From NCBI RefSeq assembly GCF_030544485.1, contig NZ_CP130610.1, positions 930,001 through 994,000 on the forward strand: a stretch of 64,000 nt of DNA, given 5' to 3'. Within the stretch, counting starts at the first letter, position 1. Each line of letters begins with the position of its first letter. The stretch comes from Halomonas sp. HAL1 (lineage in GTDB: Bacteria > Pseudomonadota > Gammaproteobacteria > Pseudomonadales > Halomonadaceae). The position numbers and the translations under genes are program-made. Positions 9,061 to 17,197 of this stretch are shown here, piece by piece. The notes beneath the pieces were generated by a model. The model was not told the DNA's origin and did no database searches. It saw nothing but the letters and a program-made list of their open reading frames with translations.

Positions 9061-9347
9061 TTGATAATGACTTATCTCTCTTCCGCCTCGGTTGTACACC
9101 ATGACAGCATGATAAATGCTCCAGATGGGCGACTATTTACACGTGCCTGGCAACCAGCCAGTGCCGCGTCCCTTGAGCAAAGCCCTATCGTGCTGCTGCA
9201 CGACTCACTAGGTTGCGTTGAACTATGGCGTAGCTTTCCTGCTGCGCTGTGTGCAGCCACACAGCATTGGAGCAGGTGACATGTCTCAGCTTATTTATTC
9301 ATGGTGATAAGGACGAGTATGGCTCGCACCGTCAGCCGGTTTGTTGA
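9061..9347 (+). pseudogene. Alpha/beta hydrolase remnant
   Basis: The first frame (9061-9279, 72 aa) ends after the family N-terminal block SPIVLLHDSLGCVELWRSFP, i.e. the strand leading to the oxyanion loop. A second frame at 9291-9347 reads LFIHGDKDEYGS, the usual segment around the catalytic Asp late in these hydrolases. The middle, with the nucleophile Ser, is missing. So the gene has suffered an internal deletion of roughly 150 codons plus a frame change, and its C-terminal end has been lost. It abuts the metallophosphoesterase gene. Confidence 0.75.
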
Positions 9348-9392
9348 ATGTCGTTCACGCTAGCTACCGTGATGAAAGCCACAAGGAGCCTT

Positions 9393-10154
9393 ATGCGCCT
9401 GCGTATTTTGTCTGATCTACACTTGGAGTTTTTCGACGGCAACCGCGCACTGCCAGCAGTGGACGCCGACGTGGTGATTCTAGCTGGCGATATCCATCGC
9501 GAGACCGAAGGGCTTGCCTGGGCGCGTCACCGCTTCCCGGACAGGCCCATTATTTATGTACCTGGCAACCATGAATTTTACGGAACGTGCATGCCGCAGC
9601 TGCGTGAAGAGTTGGCGCGCGAAGCCGAGCGCCTCAATATCGAGCTTTTGGATAATCGCGCGGTAACCCTCGACGGCGTGCGCTTTTACGGCACAACACT
9701 GTGGACGGACTTCGCGCTCTATGCCAATGACCCGACCCAAAACCCTGCCCATACTGAGTCAAAAGCACTGCGTTATATGCCCGATTTCAAAATCGTCCAA
9801 GCCTCTCCCGGCATAACGTTCACCCCGCTGGCGAGCCGCCAGCTACATGCTGAAGCGCTAGCATGGCTTGAAAGCCAACTGGCCCAACCGTTTGACGGCC
9901 CCAAGGTGGTGATCAGCCATCATGCACCGCTGCATGAGTGTATTCCTGGCCAATACCTAGGCGACGCGTTATCCCCCGCGTTTGCCTCCAACCTACCGCA
10001 CCTAATGGGCAAGATGAATGTGTGGGTGCATGGGCATGTTCATGAACCAGTAGATATTTTGCGCAACGGTACGCGCGTTATCGCCAACCCCGGTGGTTAT
10101 CCTTATGAGTTCACGCCTGAGTTGTTTAAGCCAGATTTTGTGATTGATGTATGA
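9393..10154 (+). CDS. Calcineurin-like metallophosphoesterase
   Basis: 253 aa from the ATG at 9393, chosen because AAGGAG precedes it and MRLRILSDLHLEF is the family start. The upstream in-frame extension to 9348 is the tail of the hydrolase remnant. Metal-binding motifs are in order: SDLHLEF (D-x-H), VILAGDIH (GD-x-H), VPGNHEFY (GNHE), ISHHAPLH and WVHGHVHEP (GH-x-H). Two-metal phosphoesterase chemistry is expected, but the substrate is not predictable (family includes nucleotide and phosphodiester hydrolases). It is cytosolic and monocistronic, with a terminator at 10309-10332. Confidence 0.88.
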   Translation: MRLRILSDLHLEFFDGNRALPAVDADVVILAGDIHRETEGLAWARHRFPDRPIIYVPGNHEFYGTCMPQLREELAREAERLNIELLDNRAVTLDGVRFYGTTLWTDFALYANDPTQNPAHTESKALRYMPDFKIVQASPGITFTPLASRQLHAEALAWLESQLAQPFDGPKVVISHHAPLHECIPGQYLGDALSPAFASNLPHLMGKMNVWVHGHVHEPVDILRNGTRVIANPGGYPYEFTPELFKPDFVIDV

Positions 10155-10308
10155 AAAATGTTTTATTTCATTGGGTTGTGCTTATCAGATGGCTATTTTG
10201 GCACCCAGAAAAGCTGCTAAGTACCTATAAAAAAGTAATCCGGTATTCGCTGCCGTAACATGAAGATCGTCAGCGGCTTGAAGCGCAGCACGCTGCGTTG
10301 AACACGCT

Positions 10309-10332
10309 AAGCGGCCTGCGGGCCGCTTTTTT
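10309..10332 (+). terminator. Intrinsic terminator
   Basis: Stem AAGCGGCC / GGCCGCTT with TGCG loop, running into TTTTTT. It lies 155 nt after the metallophosphoesterase stop. The intervening 10155-10308 shows no gene. Confidence 0.85.
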
Positions 10333-10407
10333 ATGCGCGTTTTTTGGGGCTGCTACAAAAACTGGCTAGAATCGGGGGGTGGCGTCGTGTTTTCGGCGGC
10401 CATTTCA

Positions 10408-10454
10408 ACACCTCGGGCTAGGGTACTTCCTGGATTTTCTGGGAACCCGGGTGT
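10408..10454 (+). promoter_or_regulatory. Possible structured leader before the AGCS symporter
   Basis: ACACCTCGGG (10408-10417) can pair with CCCGGGTGT (10446-10454), one bulged T, enclosing an inner TTCC / GGAA stem (10427-10445). It sits 28 nt before the symporter start. It does not show glycine-riboswitch core sequences, so no ligand is proposed. Confidence 0.35.
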
Positions 10455-10482
10455 GAACAAACGCTAACTGGAGAGCATTCCC

Positions 10483-11973
10483 ATGGAGACCCTCGAATTA
10501 CTCATTGCCCCGCTGCGCGATGGTCTCTATACCATCATGATGCCTGTCAGTAACTTTATCTGGAGCTACATTCTTGTCTATCTACTGCTAGGCGCTGGCC
10601 TGCTGTTTACCATCATGACCAAAGGTATGCAGTTTCGTTTGTTTAGGCACATGGCGTATGTGACATTCACTGCCCGCGGAGCTGGGGATGGTATCAGTGG
10701 CTTTCAGGCCTTTGCGACGTCGATGGCGGCGCGGGTCGGTACCGGTAATCTAGCCGGTGTGGCTCTGGCGCTCTGGATTGGCGGGCCGGGGGCGATTTTC
10801 TGGATGTGGGTGACCGCGCTGCTGGGTTTTGCCACCGCGTTTATCGAGTCGACCTTGGCCCAGGTCTATAAGCATCGCAACGAGGATGGCGTATTCCGCG
10901 GTGGGCCAGCTTACTATATCGAACGCTGCCTGGGGTGGCGCTGGTTAGGCGCGCTGTTCGCAGTGTTTCTGATTATTGCGTATGGCTTGGCGTTTAATGC
11001 GGCGCAATCCAATACCATCGCGCAAGGGATGAATGGCGCTTTTGGCATTCCCAATTGGCTGACGGGCGTAGTGATTGCCATCTTGGCAGGCTTTGTCATT
11101 TATGGCGGCCTCAAGTCGGTAGCGCGTACCGCTGAGAAAATTGTGCCAGCAATGGCGATTGCTTATCTGCTCGTGGCGCTATGGATACTGTTCACTAACC
11201 TTTCTGCCGTGCCCGATATGCTCTCGCTGATTGTGATGAGTGCTTTTGGGTTGGGCCCAGCGGTGGGTGGCGCGGCTGGCTATGCGATCAAAGCGGCAAT
11301 GGAAAACGGTGTCAAGCGTGGCCTGTTTTCTAATGAAGCGGGCATGGGTTCCACCCCAAATGCGGCGGCCCAGGCGACCGTCAAGCACCCGGCGGCCCAA
11401 GGCTTAGTACAATCTTTCGGTGTATTCGTCGATACCATCGTGATTTGTAGCTGCACAGCAGTAGTGATTTTGCTTTCAGGCGTTTATGAGCGGCTGATGT
11501 CGGAGTCGCCGGGCGATAGTATTGAAGGTATTCAACTGACCCAGGATGCCATGGTGGATCATCTAGGCGGGTTTGGTGAGATATTCATCGCGCTGGCGAT
11601 TCTGTTTTTTGCCTTTACCTCAATCTTGGCCAACTTCTCGTTCTCAGCGGTGAATATCGAATTCCTGTTCCGCCGTCACGCCGCAAAAGCGGTGAGTGTG
11701 TTCAAGGTGATTGTGATCGTTATGGTGCTGCTCGGGTCGGTGGCTGAGCTGAGTGTCGTCTGGGACTTTGCCGATCTTGCGATGGGGCTGATGGCGACTA
11801 CCAACCTGTTTGCGATACTAATCATGGGGCCAATTGCCGTCGCCGTGCTGAAAGACTATGAGCGCCAGCGCCGCGAGGGTATTAAAGAACCGATATTTGA
11901 CCCTGCCATACTGAAGCGCCCAGAGCTTGTGGATGCGGATGTATGGCCAGTGAAAGAGGTCAAGGAAGGGTAG
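10483..11973 (+). CDS. Alanine/glycine:cation symporter (AGCS family)
   Basis: 496 aa, usual length. It is a sodium (or proton)-coupled importer of alanine/glycine with about 11 membrane helices. Family landmarks are GAGLLFTIMTKGMQFRLF near residue 40, SMAARVGTGNLAGVALAL (about 80-97), the highly conserved FRGGPAYYIE region, and GLFSNEAGMGSTPNAAA (about 280-296). GGAGAG lies 8 nt before the start. It is convergent with the MocR regulator, with only 3 bp between stops. The exact amino acid carried is not certain. Confidence 0.93.
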   Translation: METLELLIAPLRDGLYTIMMPVSNFIWSYILVYLLLGAGLLFTIMTKGMQFRLFRHMAYVTFTARGAGDGISGFQAFATSMAARVGTGNLAGVALALWIGGPGAIFWMWVTALLGFATAFIESTLAQVYKHRNEDGVFRGGPAYYIERCLGWRWLGALFAVFLIIAYGLAFNAAQSNTIAQGMNGAFGIPNWLTGVVIAILAGFVIYGGLKSVARTAEKIVPAMAIAYLLVALWILFTNLSAVPDMLSLIVMSAFGLGPAVGGAAGYAIKAAMENGVKRGLFSNEAGMGSTPNAAAQATVKHPAAQGLVQSFGVFVDTIVICSCTAVVILLSGVYERLMSESPGDSIEGIQLTQDAMVDHLGGFGEIFIALAILFFAFTSILANFSFSAVNIEFLFRRHAAKAVSVFKVIVIVMVLLGSVAELSVVWDFADLAMGLMATTNLFAILIMGPIAVAVLKDYERQRREGIKEPIFDPAILKRPELVDADVWPVKEVKEG

Positions 11974-11976
11974 GGT

Positions 11977-13365
11977 TCAACGGACTACTTCAATAAACGC
12001 CTTCGCCCTGGGATCCTGCATATAGGCAACGTTTAGCCGGAGCCAGGGGGTTGGTTGATGATCCGCAAAGAATAGATGTCCTGGTGACAGCATTACCTCG
12101 CACCGGTCAGCCAGCTCAGACAGCGCCTCTGGCGTGATGGCGGCCGGTGGCTTGGCCCACACAAACATCCCCCCTGTCGGTTCGGTATAAACCTCCCAGT
12201 TTGCCTTTTTGAGAATACCTAGCGCCAACGCCATTTGATTGGCGAGCTTGGTGCGCAGCCGCTCGGTCAGCTTTCGATAGCTGCCGTTCTGCAGCATGGT
12301 AGTGACCACTTGCTCCGCAAAGCGCGACGAAGAAATGCTGGTCAGCATCTTAATATCGACCAAGCGCTGCACCAGAGAGGGTGGGGAGGCGATAAAGCCT
12401 ACCCGCAGCGAAGAGGAGAGGCTTTTTGAAAAGCTGCCAAGATAGAACACTCGATTCAAACCGTCCAAGGCCGCTAGGCGAGTCGTCGGTGCGTGCTGAA
12501 AATCCGCGTAGATATCGTCTTCGATAATCTGAAAATCGTGCTGCTCGGCGAGCTGCAGCACCCGGTGAGCCACCGCTGGGGTGAGGGTGCTGCCGGTGGG
12601 GTTATGAAACACGCTGTTAATATAAAAAAGCTTGGGTTGGTATTGCGCCAGTAACGCCTCCAGGCGCTCGATATCTGGCCCATCTGCCAATCGCGGTACG
12701 CCAATCACGCGGATGTGCTGCAGGTGCAGTAGGCCGAACAGGTTGTAATAACCCGGTGATTCCACGAACACCACATCGCCCGGTTCAAGCAGCATTCTTA
12801 CCAGCAAATCCAGCGAGTGGCTGCCACCGCCGGTCATCACAATCTGCTCGGCATTAGCGGTAATCGATAGGGGGCGCAGGCGTTCCTGGATCAAGCCGCG
12901 CAATTCCTCTGGCCCCTGGGGCGTGCTGTACTCGAAAATTCCCGAGCGGCTTTTACGCGCGACCTGGCGGATGGCGTGGGTCAGGTCGTCGCCCTCGCGC
13001 CAATCACTGGGCAGCCAGCCGCAGCCCAGCTTGAGCGTGTGCTCGTTGGCACTGAAAAGCCCCCACAGGCCATTGGTGACCTCTTCCAATCTGCTCGTAG
13101 CTGCTGGTTGCGATACCAGTGCTGCTGCGCTATCCGCCACATAAAAACCTGACCCAGGCCGTGAGCGCACCAAACCGGCAGCCACCAAGCGCTCGTAGGC
13201 GTCAATCACCGCGTTACGGCTAATGTGATGGGTCGCGGCTAAGCGGCGAATAGAGGGTAAACGGCGGCCACCACCGGCACCGTGCGCTGCAATCCAGGTG
13301 CGAATACCGGCTTCAATCTGCTGTGCAATGGGCGTGGGGGCGTCGCGGTTAACCTTAAGCTTCAT
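11977..13365 (-). CDS. MocR-type GntR regulator with aminotransferase domain
   Basis: 462 aa. It has an N-terminal GntR winged helix (about 8-76, LPSIRRLAATHHISRNAVIDAYERLVAAGLV) and then a fold-type I aminotransferase-like domain with IIEDDIYADF and SFSKSLSSSLRVGF, K314 being the expected PLP lysine. Such proteins bind DNA in response to PLP-amino acid adducts. It is divergent from the MFS exporter at 13503, the likely target. Two direct repeats TCTTGAAA at 13391 and 13413, spaced 22 bp (about two helical turns), lie between them and fit the head-to-tail operators used by MocR proteins. The amino-acid effector is unknown. Confidence 0.9.
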   Translation of the reverse strand: MKLKVNRDAPTPIAQQIEAGIRTWIAAHGAGGGRRLPSIRRLAATHHISRNAVIDAYERLVAAGLVRSRPGSGFYVADSAAALVSQPAATSRLEEVTNGLWGLFSANEHTLKLGCGWLPSDWREGDDLTHAIRQVARKSRSGIFEYSTPQGPEELRGLIQERLRPLSITANAEQIVMTGGGSHSLDLLVRMLLEPGDVVFVESPGYYNLFGLLHLQHIRVIGVPRLADGPDIERLEALLAQYQPKLFYINSVFHNPTGSTLTPAVAHRVLQLAEQHDFQIIEDDIYADFQHAPTTRLAALDGLNRVFYLGSFSKSLSSSLRVGFIASPPSLVQRLVDIKMLTSISSSRFAEQVVTTMLQNGSYRKLTERLRTKLANQMALALGILKKANWEVYTEPTGGMFVWAKPPAAITPEALSELADRCEVMLSPGHLFFADHQPTPWLRLNVAYMQDPRAKAFIEVVR

Positions 13366-13390
13366 AGCTGACCCTGTGGCTCACAACTGT

Positions 13391-13427
13391 TCTTGAAAAG
13401 GGCGGAACAGTGTCTTGAAAGTGGTGG
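13391..13427. promoter_or_regulatory. Direct-repeat operator, probable MocR site
   Basis: TCTTGAAAAGGGCGG (13391-13405) and TCTTGAAAGTGGTGG (13413-13427) match at 12 of 15 bases and start 22 bp apart, in the divergent promoter region of the MocR regulator and the MFS gene. Binding by the regulator is inferred. Confidence 0.5.
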
Positions 13428-13502
13428 TTAAGTGTACCTTACCGGTAATCGGCAAGCGTGGGAGCTTAGTGGTTCAAATACTGGCTTATTTAGGATGACG
13501 CT

Positions 13503-14663
13503 ATGAACCGCGCTTTAAATCGAACCATCGCCCAGCGTAGCGCTGTTGGCCTGGCCTTTGCGCTGTGCATGATTACCACAGCAGTTAATTTACAGGCGCC
13601 ACTCTACGATGCACTGGCGGCGCGCGATGGCTTGGGGGTAGGGGCAACCACGCTCGCCTTTGCTTGCTATGTGGCGGGTGTCTTACCGGTACTGCTGGGC
13701 TTAAACGGCTTGGCAGATCGGGTGGGGCGCAAGCCATTAATCATTGCCGCGCTACTGTTAAGCCTGTTGGCGACGGCGATGATCTTGATAGCTCCCAACC
13801 TGGTGGCACTGGGGATTGCCCGCTTCCTGTTGGGCATCAGCATGGGATTAACGTCGGCAGTGGCGCCTGCGTATATGCAACTGCTAGTGAATAGGGATGA
13901 TAATCGCGTCGCCACCAACGTCGTGACGGCCAGCACCTCGCTTGGGTTTGGCCTGGGAGCAGCGGTCACCAGCCTGTTTCTTTTTCATACCCCCAGTGTG
14001 TCGCCGCCCAGCCTATGGATTTACCTGGTCGCCGCGGCGCTGGCACTAGTGGTGGTCACTACATTGGAGGATAGCCCGCCGAGTGCCACCAAGCGCTCGC
14101 TACTGCGTCTGCCCAGCTACCCTCGGGGCGCTTTTGCCTTTGGATTGGCTATTTTGCTGGCCTGGGCGACGGTGGGGTTAGTGATTGCGATACTCCCTTC
14201 CGCCCTGCAGCGACACGGTTTAGCCACCTGGAGCGGCTTCGCCACGTTCGGTATTTGCAGCTGCGGGGTGCTGTTTCAGCCTTGGGCAAGAAGGTTCACA
14301 CCACGAAGCGCGACGCTACTGGGGCTGGCGATTTTACCGATGGCCTATGCGCTAATCGTCTGGGGAGCCGTTCAAGGCTACCTAGCAGCGGTGCTGCTGG
14401 GCACGGTGGCTGCCAGCAGCGCCTGCTATGGGTTTATCTACCTGGGTGGGTTGAGTGGCGTGTTGGCAGCGGCCGATGCCTCCGCGCCTCAGGCCAGCGC
14501 AGGCTATTTTTTGATGGCGTATATTGGCTTCAGCCTCCCGGTGATCACGACCGGAGTGCTCATTGATGCAGTGGGGCATACCCTGGCGCTAACGCTGTTT
14601 GGTTTTGCGCTATTAGGCGGTGTGATCACGGCGTTCGCTTTGCTGCGCAGAGCGCTCACGTGA
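13503..14663 (+). CDS. MFS transporter (probable exporter)
   Basis: 386 aa, 12 hydrophobic segments. The conserved loop 2-3 motif appears as LNGLADRVGRKPLIIAALLL (about 77-96), and RFLLGISMGLTSAVAP is the helix 4 region. It resembles the drug-efflux/YcaD-like branch of MFS rather than sugar uptake. It is transcribed divergently from the MocR regulator, which probably controls it, and is convergent with the CDF gene. Substrate unknown. Confidence 0.85.
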   Translation: MNRALNRTIAQRSAVGLAFALCMITTAVNLQAPLYDALAARDGLGVGATTLAFACYVAGVLPVLLGLNGLADRVGRKPLIIAALLLSLLATAMILIAPNLVALGIARFLLGISMGLTSAVAPAYMQLLVNRDDNRVATNVVTASTSLGFGLGAAVTSLFLFHTPSVSPPSLWIYLVAAALALVVVTTLEDSPPSATKRSLLRLPSYPRGAFAFGLAILLAWATVGLVIAILPSALQRHGLATWSGFATFGICSCGVLFQPWARRFTPRSATLLGLAILPMAYALIVWGAVQGYLAAVLLGTVAASSACYGFIYLGGLSGVLAAADASAPQASAGYFLMAYIGFSLPVITTGVLIDAVGHTLALTLFGFALLGGVITAFALLRRALT

Positions 14664-14679
14664 TCGACGACCACTTAAG

Positions 14680-15657
14680 CTACCCTTTTTCGACCAACAG
14701 CCCGCAAGAGGGCGCGGCCCAGCGGGTGTTGGCGGTAAACACCACATCACACACCACCAGCGAATAGTAACGGCGCACTTCTTCATCGACCCGTGCGCGC
14801 AGCGCATCTTGATGAACGATGGTCAGATTGGGTTCCTCTGGCAATACCACATGCACCATCACATACAGCAGGCGGCCAGGGCTAACCATACGCACGCGTA
14901 CCTCTTGCGTGTCAGTGCCCGCCAGGGCATTCGCAACGGCGCGGCGGACGGGGGCTGCGATGGCCTCTTCCGGGGTCTTGTTAAGCAGTTCCTGCAGCGC
15001 TTGGGAAGCCATGCGCACCGGCACGCCCAAACACAGTACCACCACCGCAATCACCAATACCGCATCCACGTAGGGCAGAATGGCCTGCCAGCCCAGATGT
15101 TCAAACAGCATCACCAGACAAAACGCCGCAAGTACGGCGGCAGAAATGACGCTGTTGACCAACCAATTGAGTTTGTCTGCCGCCACCAGAGGGCTACTCA
15201 CATGGCGCTGGCTGCGGTGCATCACCCAGGCAGTAAGCGAGCAGGCCGCAGTGGCAAAAAGGGCGTAGATAACGGCAAGCCCAGCGGCAATGTCACGACC
15301 GCCTGTTAGTAGCGCAGCGACAGCATCCACTAGCGCAAAAATGGAAACGCCTAAAATCAGCAGCCCTTTGCAAAGATTGACCAGCGACTCGAAGTAGCTA
15401 TAGCCAAAAGGGTAGGATTCGCTGTCCGGGCGGCTGGCAAGCTTGCTGACTTTAATGGTTACGAGGGCAACGCTGAAATAGATCAGATTAAATAGCCCAT
15501 CCAGCAGGATCGCTTGGGAGTTAGAGGCCAGCGTGGCCACGATGCCTGCACAGCCAATGAGCAGCGCCATAAAAGCGGAGAAGGCCAAGGTACTCGATTC
15601 TGTCTTCACGAACGTTTCTGCTCCAGAGTGCACACCGTATAAATAGCCGCTAAGCAT
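14680..15657 (-). CDS. Cation diffusion facilitator (CDF) family transporter with altered metal site
   Basis: 325 aa, with six predicted helices and a cytoplasmic C-terminal domain from about 225. The general CDF layout is clear (YPFGYSYFESLVNL corresponds to the HPFG-Y-R-E region). However, the site-A residues look non-canonical: the usual D-x3-D is D53-x3-N57, and the usual H-x3-D of helix 5 aligns to A160-x3-N164. So the transported ion may differ from zinc/iron, or the protein may not be a classic exporter. The start is uncertain: the ATG at 15657 lacks a ribosome site, while GTG at 15609 (residue 17) has TGGAG upstream. It is divergent from an alpha/beta hydrolase. Confidence 0.82.
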   Translation of the reverse strand: MLSGYLYGVHSGAETFVKTESSTLAFSAFMALLIGCAGIVATLASNSQAILLDGLFNLIYFSVALVTIKVSKLASRPDSESYPFGYSYFESLVNLCKGLLILGVSIFALVDAVAALLTGGRDIAAGLAVIYALFATAACSLTAWVMHRSQRHVSSPLVAADKLNWLVNSVISAAVLAAFCLVMLFEHLGWQAILPYVDAVLVIAVVVLCLGVPVRMASQALQELLNKTPEEAIAAPVRRAVANALAGTDTQEVRVRMVSPGRLLYVMVHVVLPEEPNLTIVHQDALRARVDEEVRRYYSLVVCDVVFTANTRWAAPSCGLLVEKG

Positions 15658-15818
15658 AGCAATTTTGTTAGCAACTTATCGACGGCGCCGTGCCGATGTC
15701 TTCCGTCCTGTTTTCTGACCAGACTGCCCAACGCCTTCTTTTGGACAGCACCGCTAGTTCTACTAACCTTAGAGCACATTTGATTGATTCACGTTAAGCC
15801 AAACAGGAGGGTGAGACG

Positions 15819-16655
15819 ATGCCAATGCTGAGCGTAGGAACGGAGCAGGGCACGCCGGTAGAGCTTTATTACGAAGTACGTGGGGCAGGTAAGCCCGTGG
15901 TACTCATTCATGGCTGGCCACTCAGTGGCCGTTCATGGGAAAAACAGGTGCCAGCGCTCGTTGAGGCGGGCTATAAAGTTGTGACCTATGACCGCCGGGG
16001 ATTTGGCTGGTCGACGCAGGCCGATGGCGGCTACGACTACGATACGCTCGCATCAGACCTTAAAAAGCTGATCGACAAGCTGGATCTACACGATGCCACT
16101 CTAGTGGGCTTTTCCATGGGCGGCGGCGAAGTGGCCCGCTACCTCTCAAGCTACGGCACTGGCCGGGTGAGTAAAGCCGTGTTTGCCGCTGCTGTGCCGC
16201 CTTACCTGTATAAAGCTGACGACAATCCCGAAGGTGGCCTGGACGATGCGACGATCAATCAGTTCCTAGAGGGAGTAAAAGGCGACCGCATCGCCTTCCT
16301 GGAAGAGTTTACCAAGAACTTCTTTGCTGCCGGTGAGCGCAGCGATTTAATCAGCGAACCGAATCGCCAGTACCATCGTGATATTGCCGCCTTTGCATCA
16401 CCCCAAGCGACCTACGACTGCATCAAAGCCTTCAGCTACACCGATTTCCGCAAAGACTTGCCTAAGATCGATATTCCCACGCTAGTGCTGCACGGTGATG
16501 CAGACGGCATCGTGCCCTTTGAGGTAAGCGGCAAGCGGACCCAGGAGCTACTGCCCAACGCGAAGACGGAAGTGATCAAGGGTGGCCCGCATGGCCTGAA
16601 TGCCACGCACCCAGATGCGTTTAATCAGGCGCTGATTCAGTTTATGAATGATTAG
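15819..16655 (+). CDS. Alpha/beta hydrolase (non-haem haloperoxidase/arylesterase type)
   Basis: 278 aa, the usual length for the bacterial chloroperoxidase/esterase group. AGGAGG precedes the ATG. The catalytic triad is visible: S99 in GFSMGGGEV, an Asp at about 227-229 in LVLHGDADGIVP and H258 in GGPHGLNATH. The oxyanion region is LIHGWPLSGRSW. These enzymes hydrolyse esters and can perhydrolyse acids, and the physiological substrate is unknown. No signal peptide, so cytosolic. A strong terminator follows at 16710-16745. Confidence 0.88.
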   Translation: MPMLSVGTEQGTPVELYYEVRGAGKPVVLIHGWPLSGRSWEKQVPALVEAGYKVVTYDRRGFGWSTQADGGYDYDTLASDLKKLIDKLDLHDATLVGFSMGGGEVARYLSSYGTGRVSKAVFAAAVPPYLYKADDNPEGGLDDATINQFLEGVKGDRIAFLEEFTKNFFAAGERSDLISEPNRQYHRDIAAFASPQATYDCIKAFSYTDFRKDLPKIDIPTLVLHGDADGIVPFEVSGKRTQELLPNAKTEVIKGGPHGLNATHPDAFNQALIQFMND

Positions 16656-16709
16656 GGGTTGGATGAATAAGCATCTGGATGAATAACGTTTGAGAGTTAC
16701 CGCCTGCTA

Positions 16710-16745
16710 ACGACAACGCCGCCCTGAAGGCGGCGTTGTCGTTTT
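16710..16745 (+). terminator. Intrinsic terminator, 14-bp perfect stem
   Basis: ACGACAACGCCGCC pairs perfectly with GGCGGCGTTGTCGT around a 5-nt loop, followed by TTTT. It ends the hydrolase transcript and may also block read-through into convergent nirD. Confidence 0.85.
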
Positions 16746-16764
16746 ATCGGGCTAAATAACCCCT

Positions 16765-17166
16765 TTACCCCTCAACCCACACCTCATTACCTTTAAATTC
16801 GATCTTCCAGGTGCGCAGTTTGACGCTTTCATCCTCCAGACACTGGCCATCTTCAAGACGGAAGTGCTGCTTGTAGATAGGCGAGGCGACTACTGGGGCG
16901 CCTTTAAGGTCGCCGACAATGCCTCGGGCGATTACGTTGGCGTTCGAGAAAGGGTCATGATGATCGAGAGCATAGAGTTCATCGCTCTGCCCTCGCAGCC
17001 CGGGCAAGTAGAAAATAGCGACCTGGGCGGGACCGTCGGCGGTTTCCAGCCAAGCGGCGACGCCGGAGAACGCGACTAGCTCGGCTTTGGTGCAGGCTTT
17101 TTGCCATGCCTTACTGTTTGGAACATCCGCCATATCCATCTCTTTTTTCAGTGCCGTTGCGGTCAT
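16765..17166 (-). CDS. nirD: Nitrite reductase (NADH) small subunit
   Basis: 133 aa from the ATG at 17166, which has GAGG six nt upstream. The ATG at 17178 is an alternative. NirD is the Rieske-fold partner of NirB. The family ending is seen in DDKV-like positions: ELYALDHHDPFSNANVIARG, VASPIYKQHFRLEDGQCLED and KLRTWKIE. As in other NirD proteins the Rieske Cys ligands are absent. It lies 31 nt downstream of nirB in the same transcript. Confidence 0.93.
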   Translation of the reverse strand: MTATALKKEMDMADVPNSKAWQKACTKAELVAFSGVAAWLETADGPAQVAIFYLPGLRGQSDELYALDHHDPFSNANVIARGIVGDLKGAPVVASPIYKQHFRLEDGQCLEDESVKLRTWKIEFKGNEVWVEG

Positions 17167-17197
17167 GGGTTGCCTCATCTATAGCTATTCAAAAGCG

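Noticed and set aside
10330..10482. Glycine riboswitch before the AGCS symporter.
   Set aside because: Only GGAGAG is present, which is the ribosome site. The conserved tandem aptamer sequences are absent.
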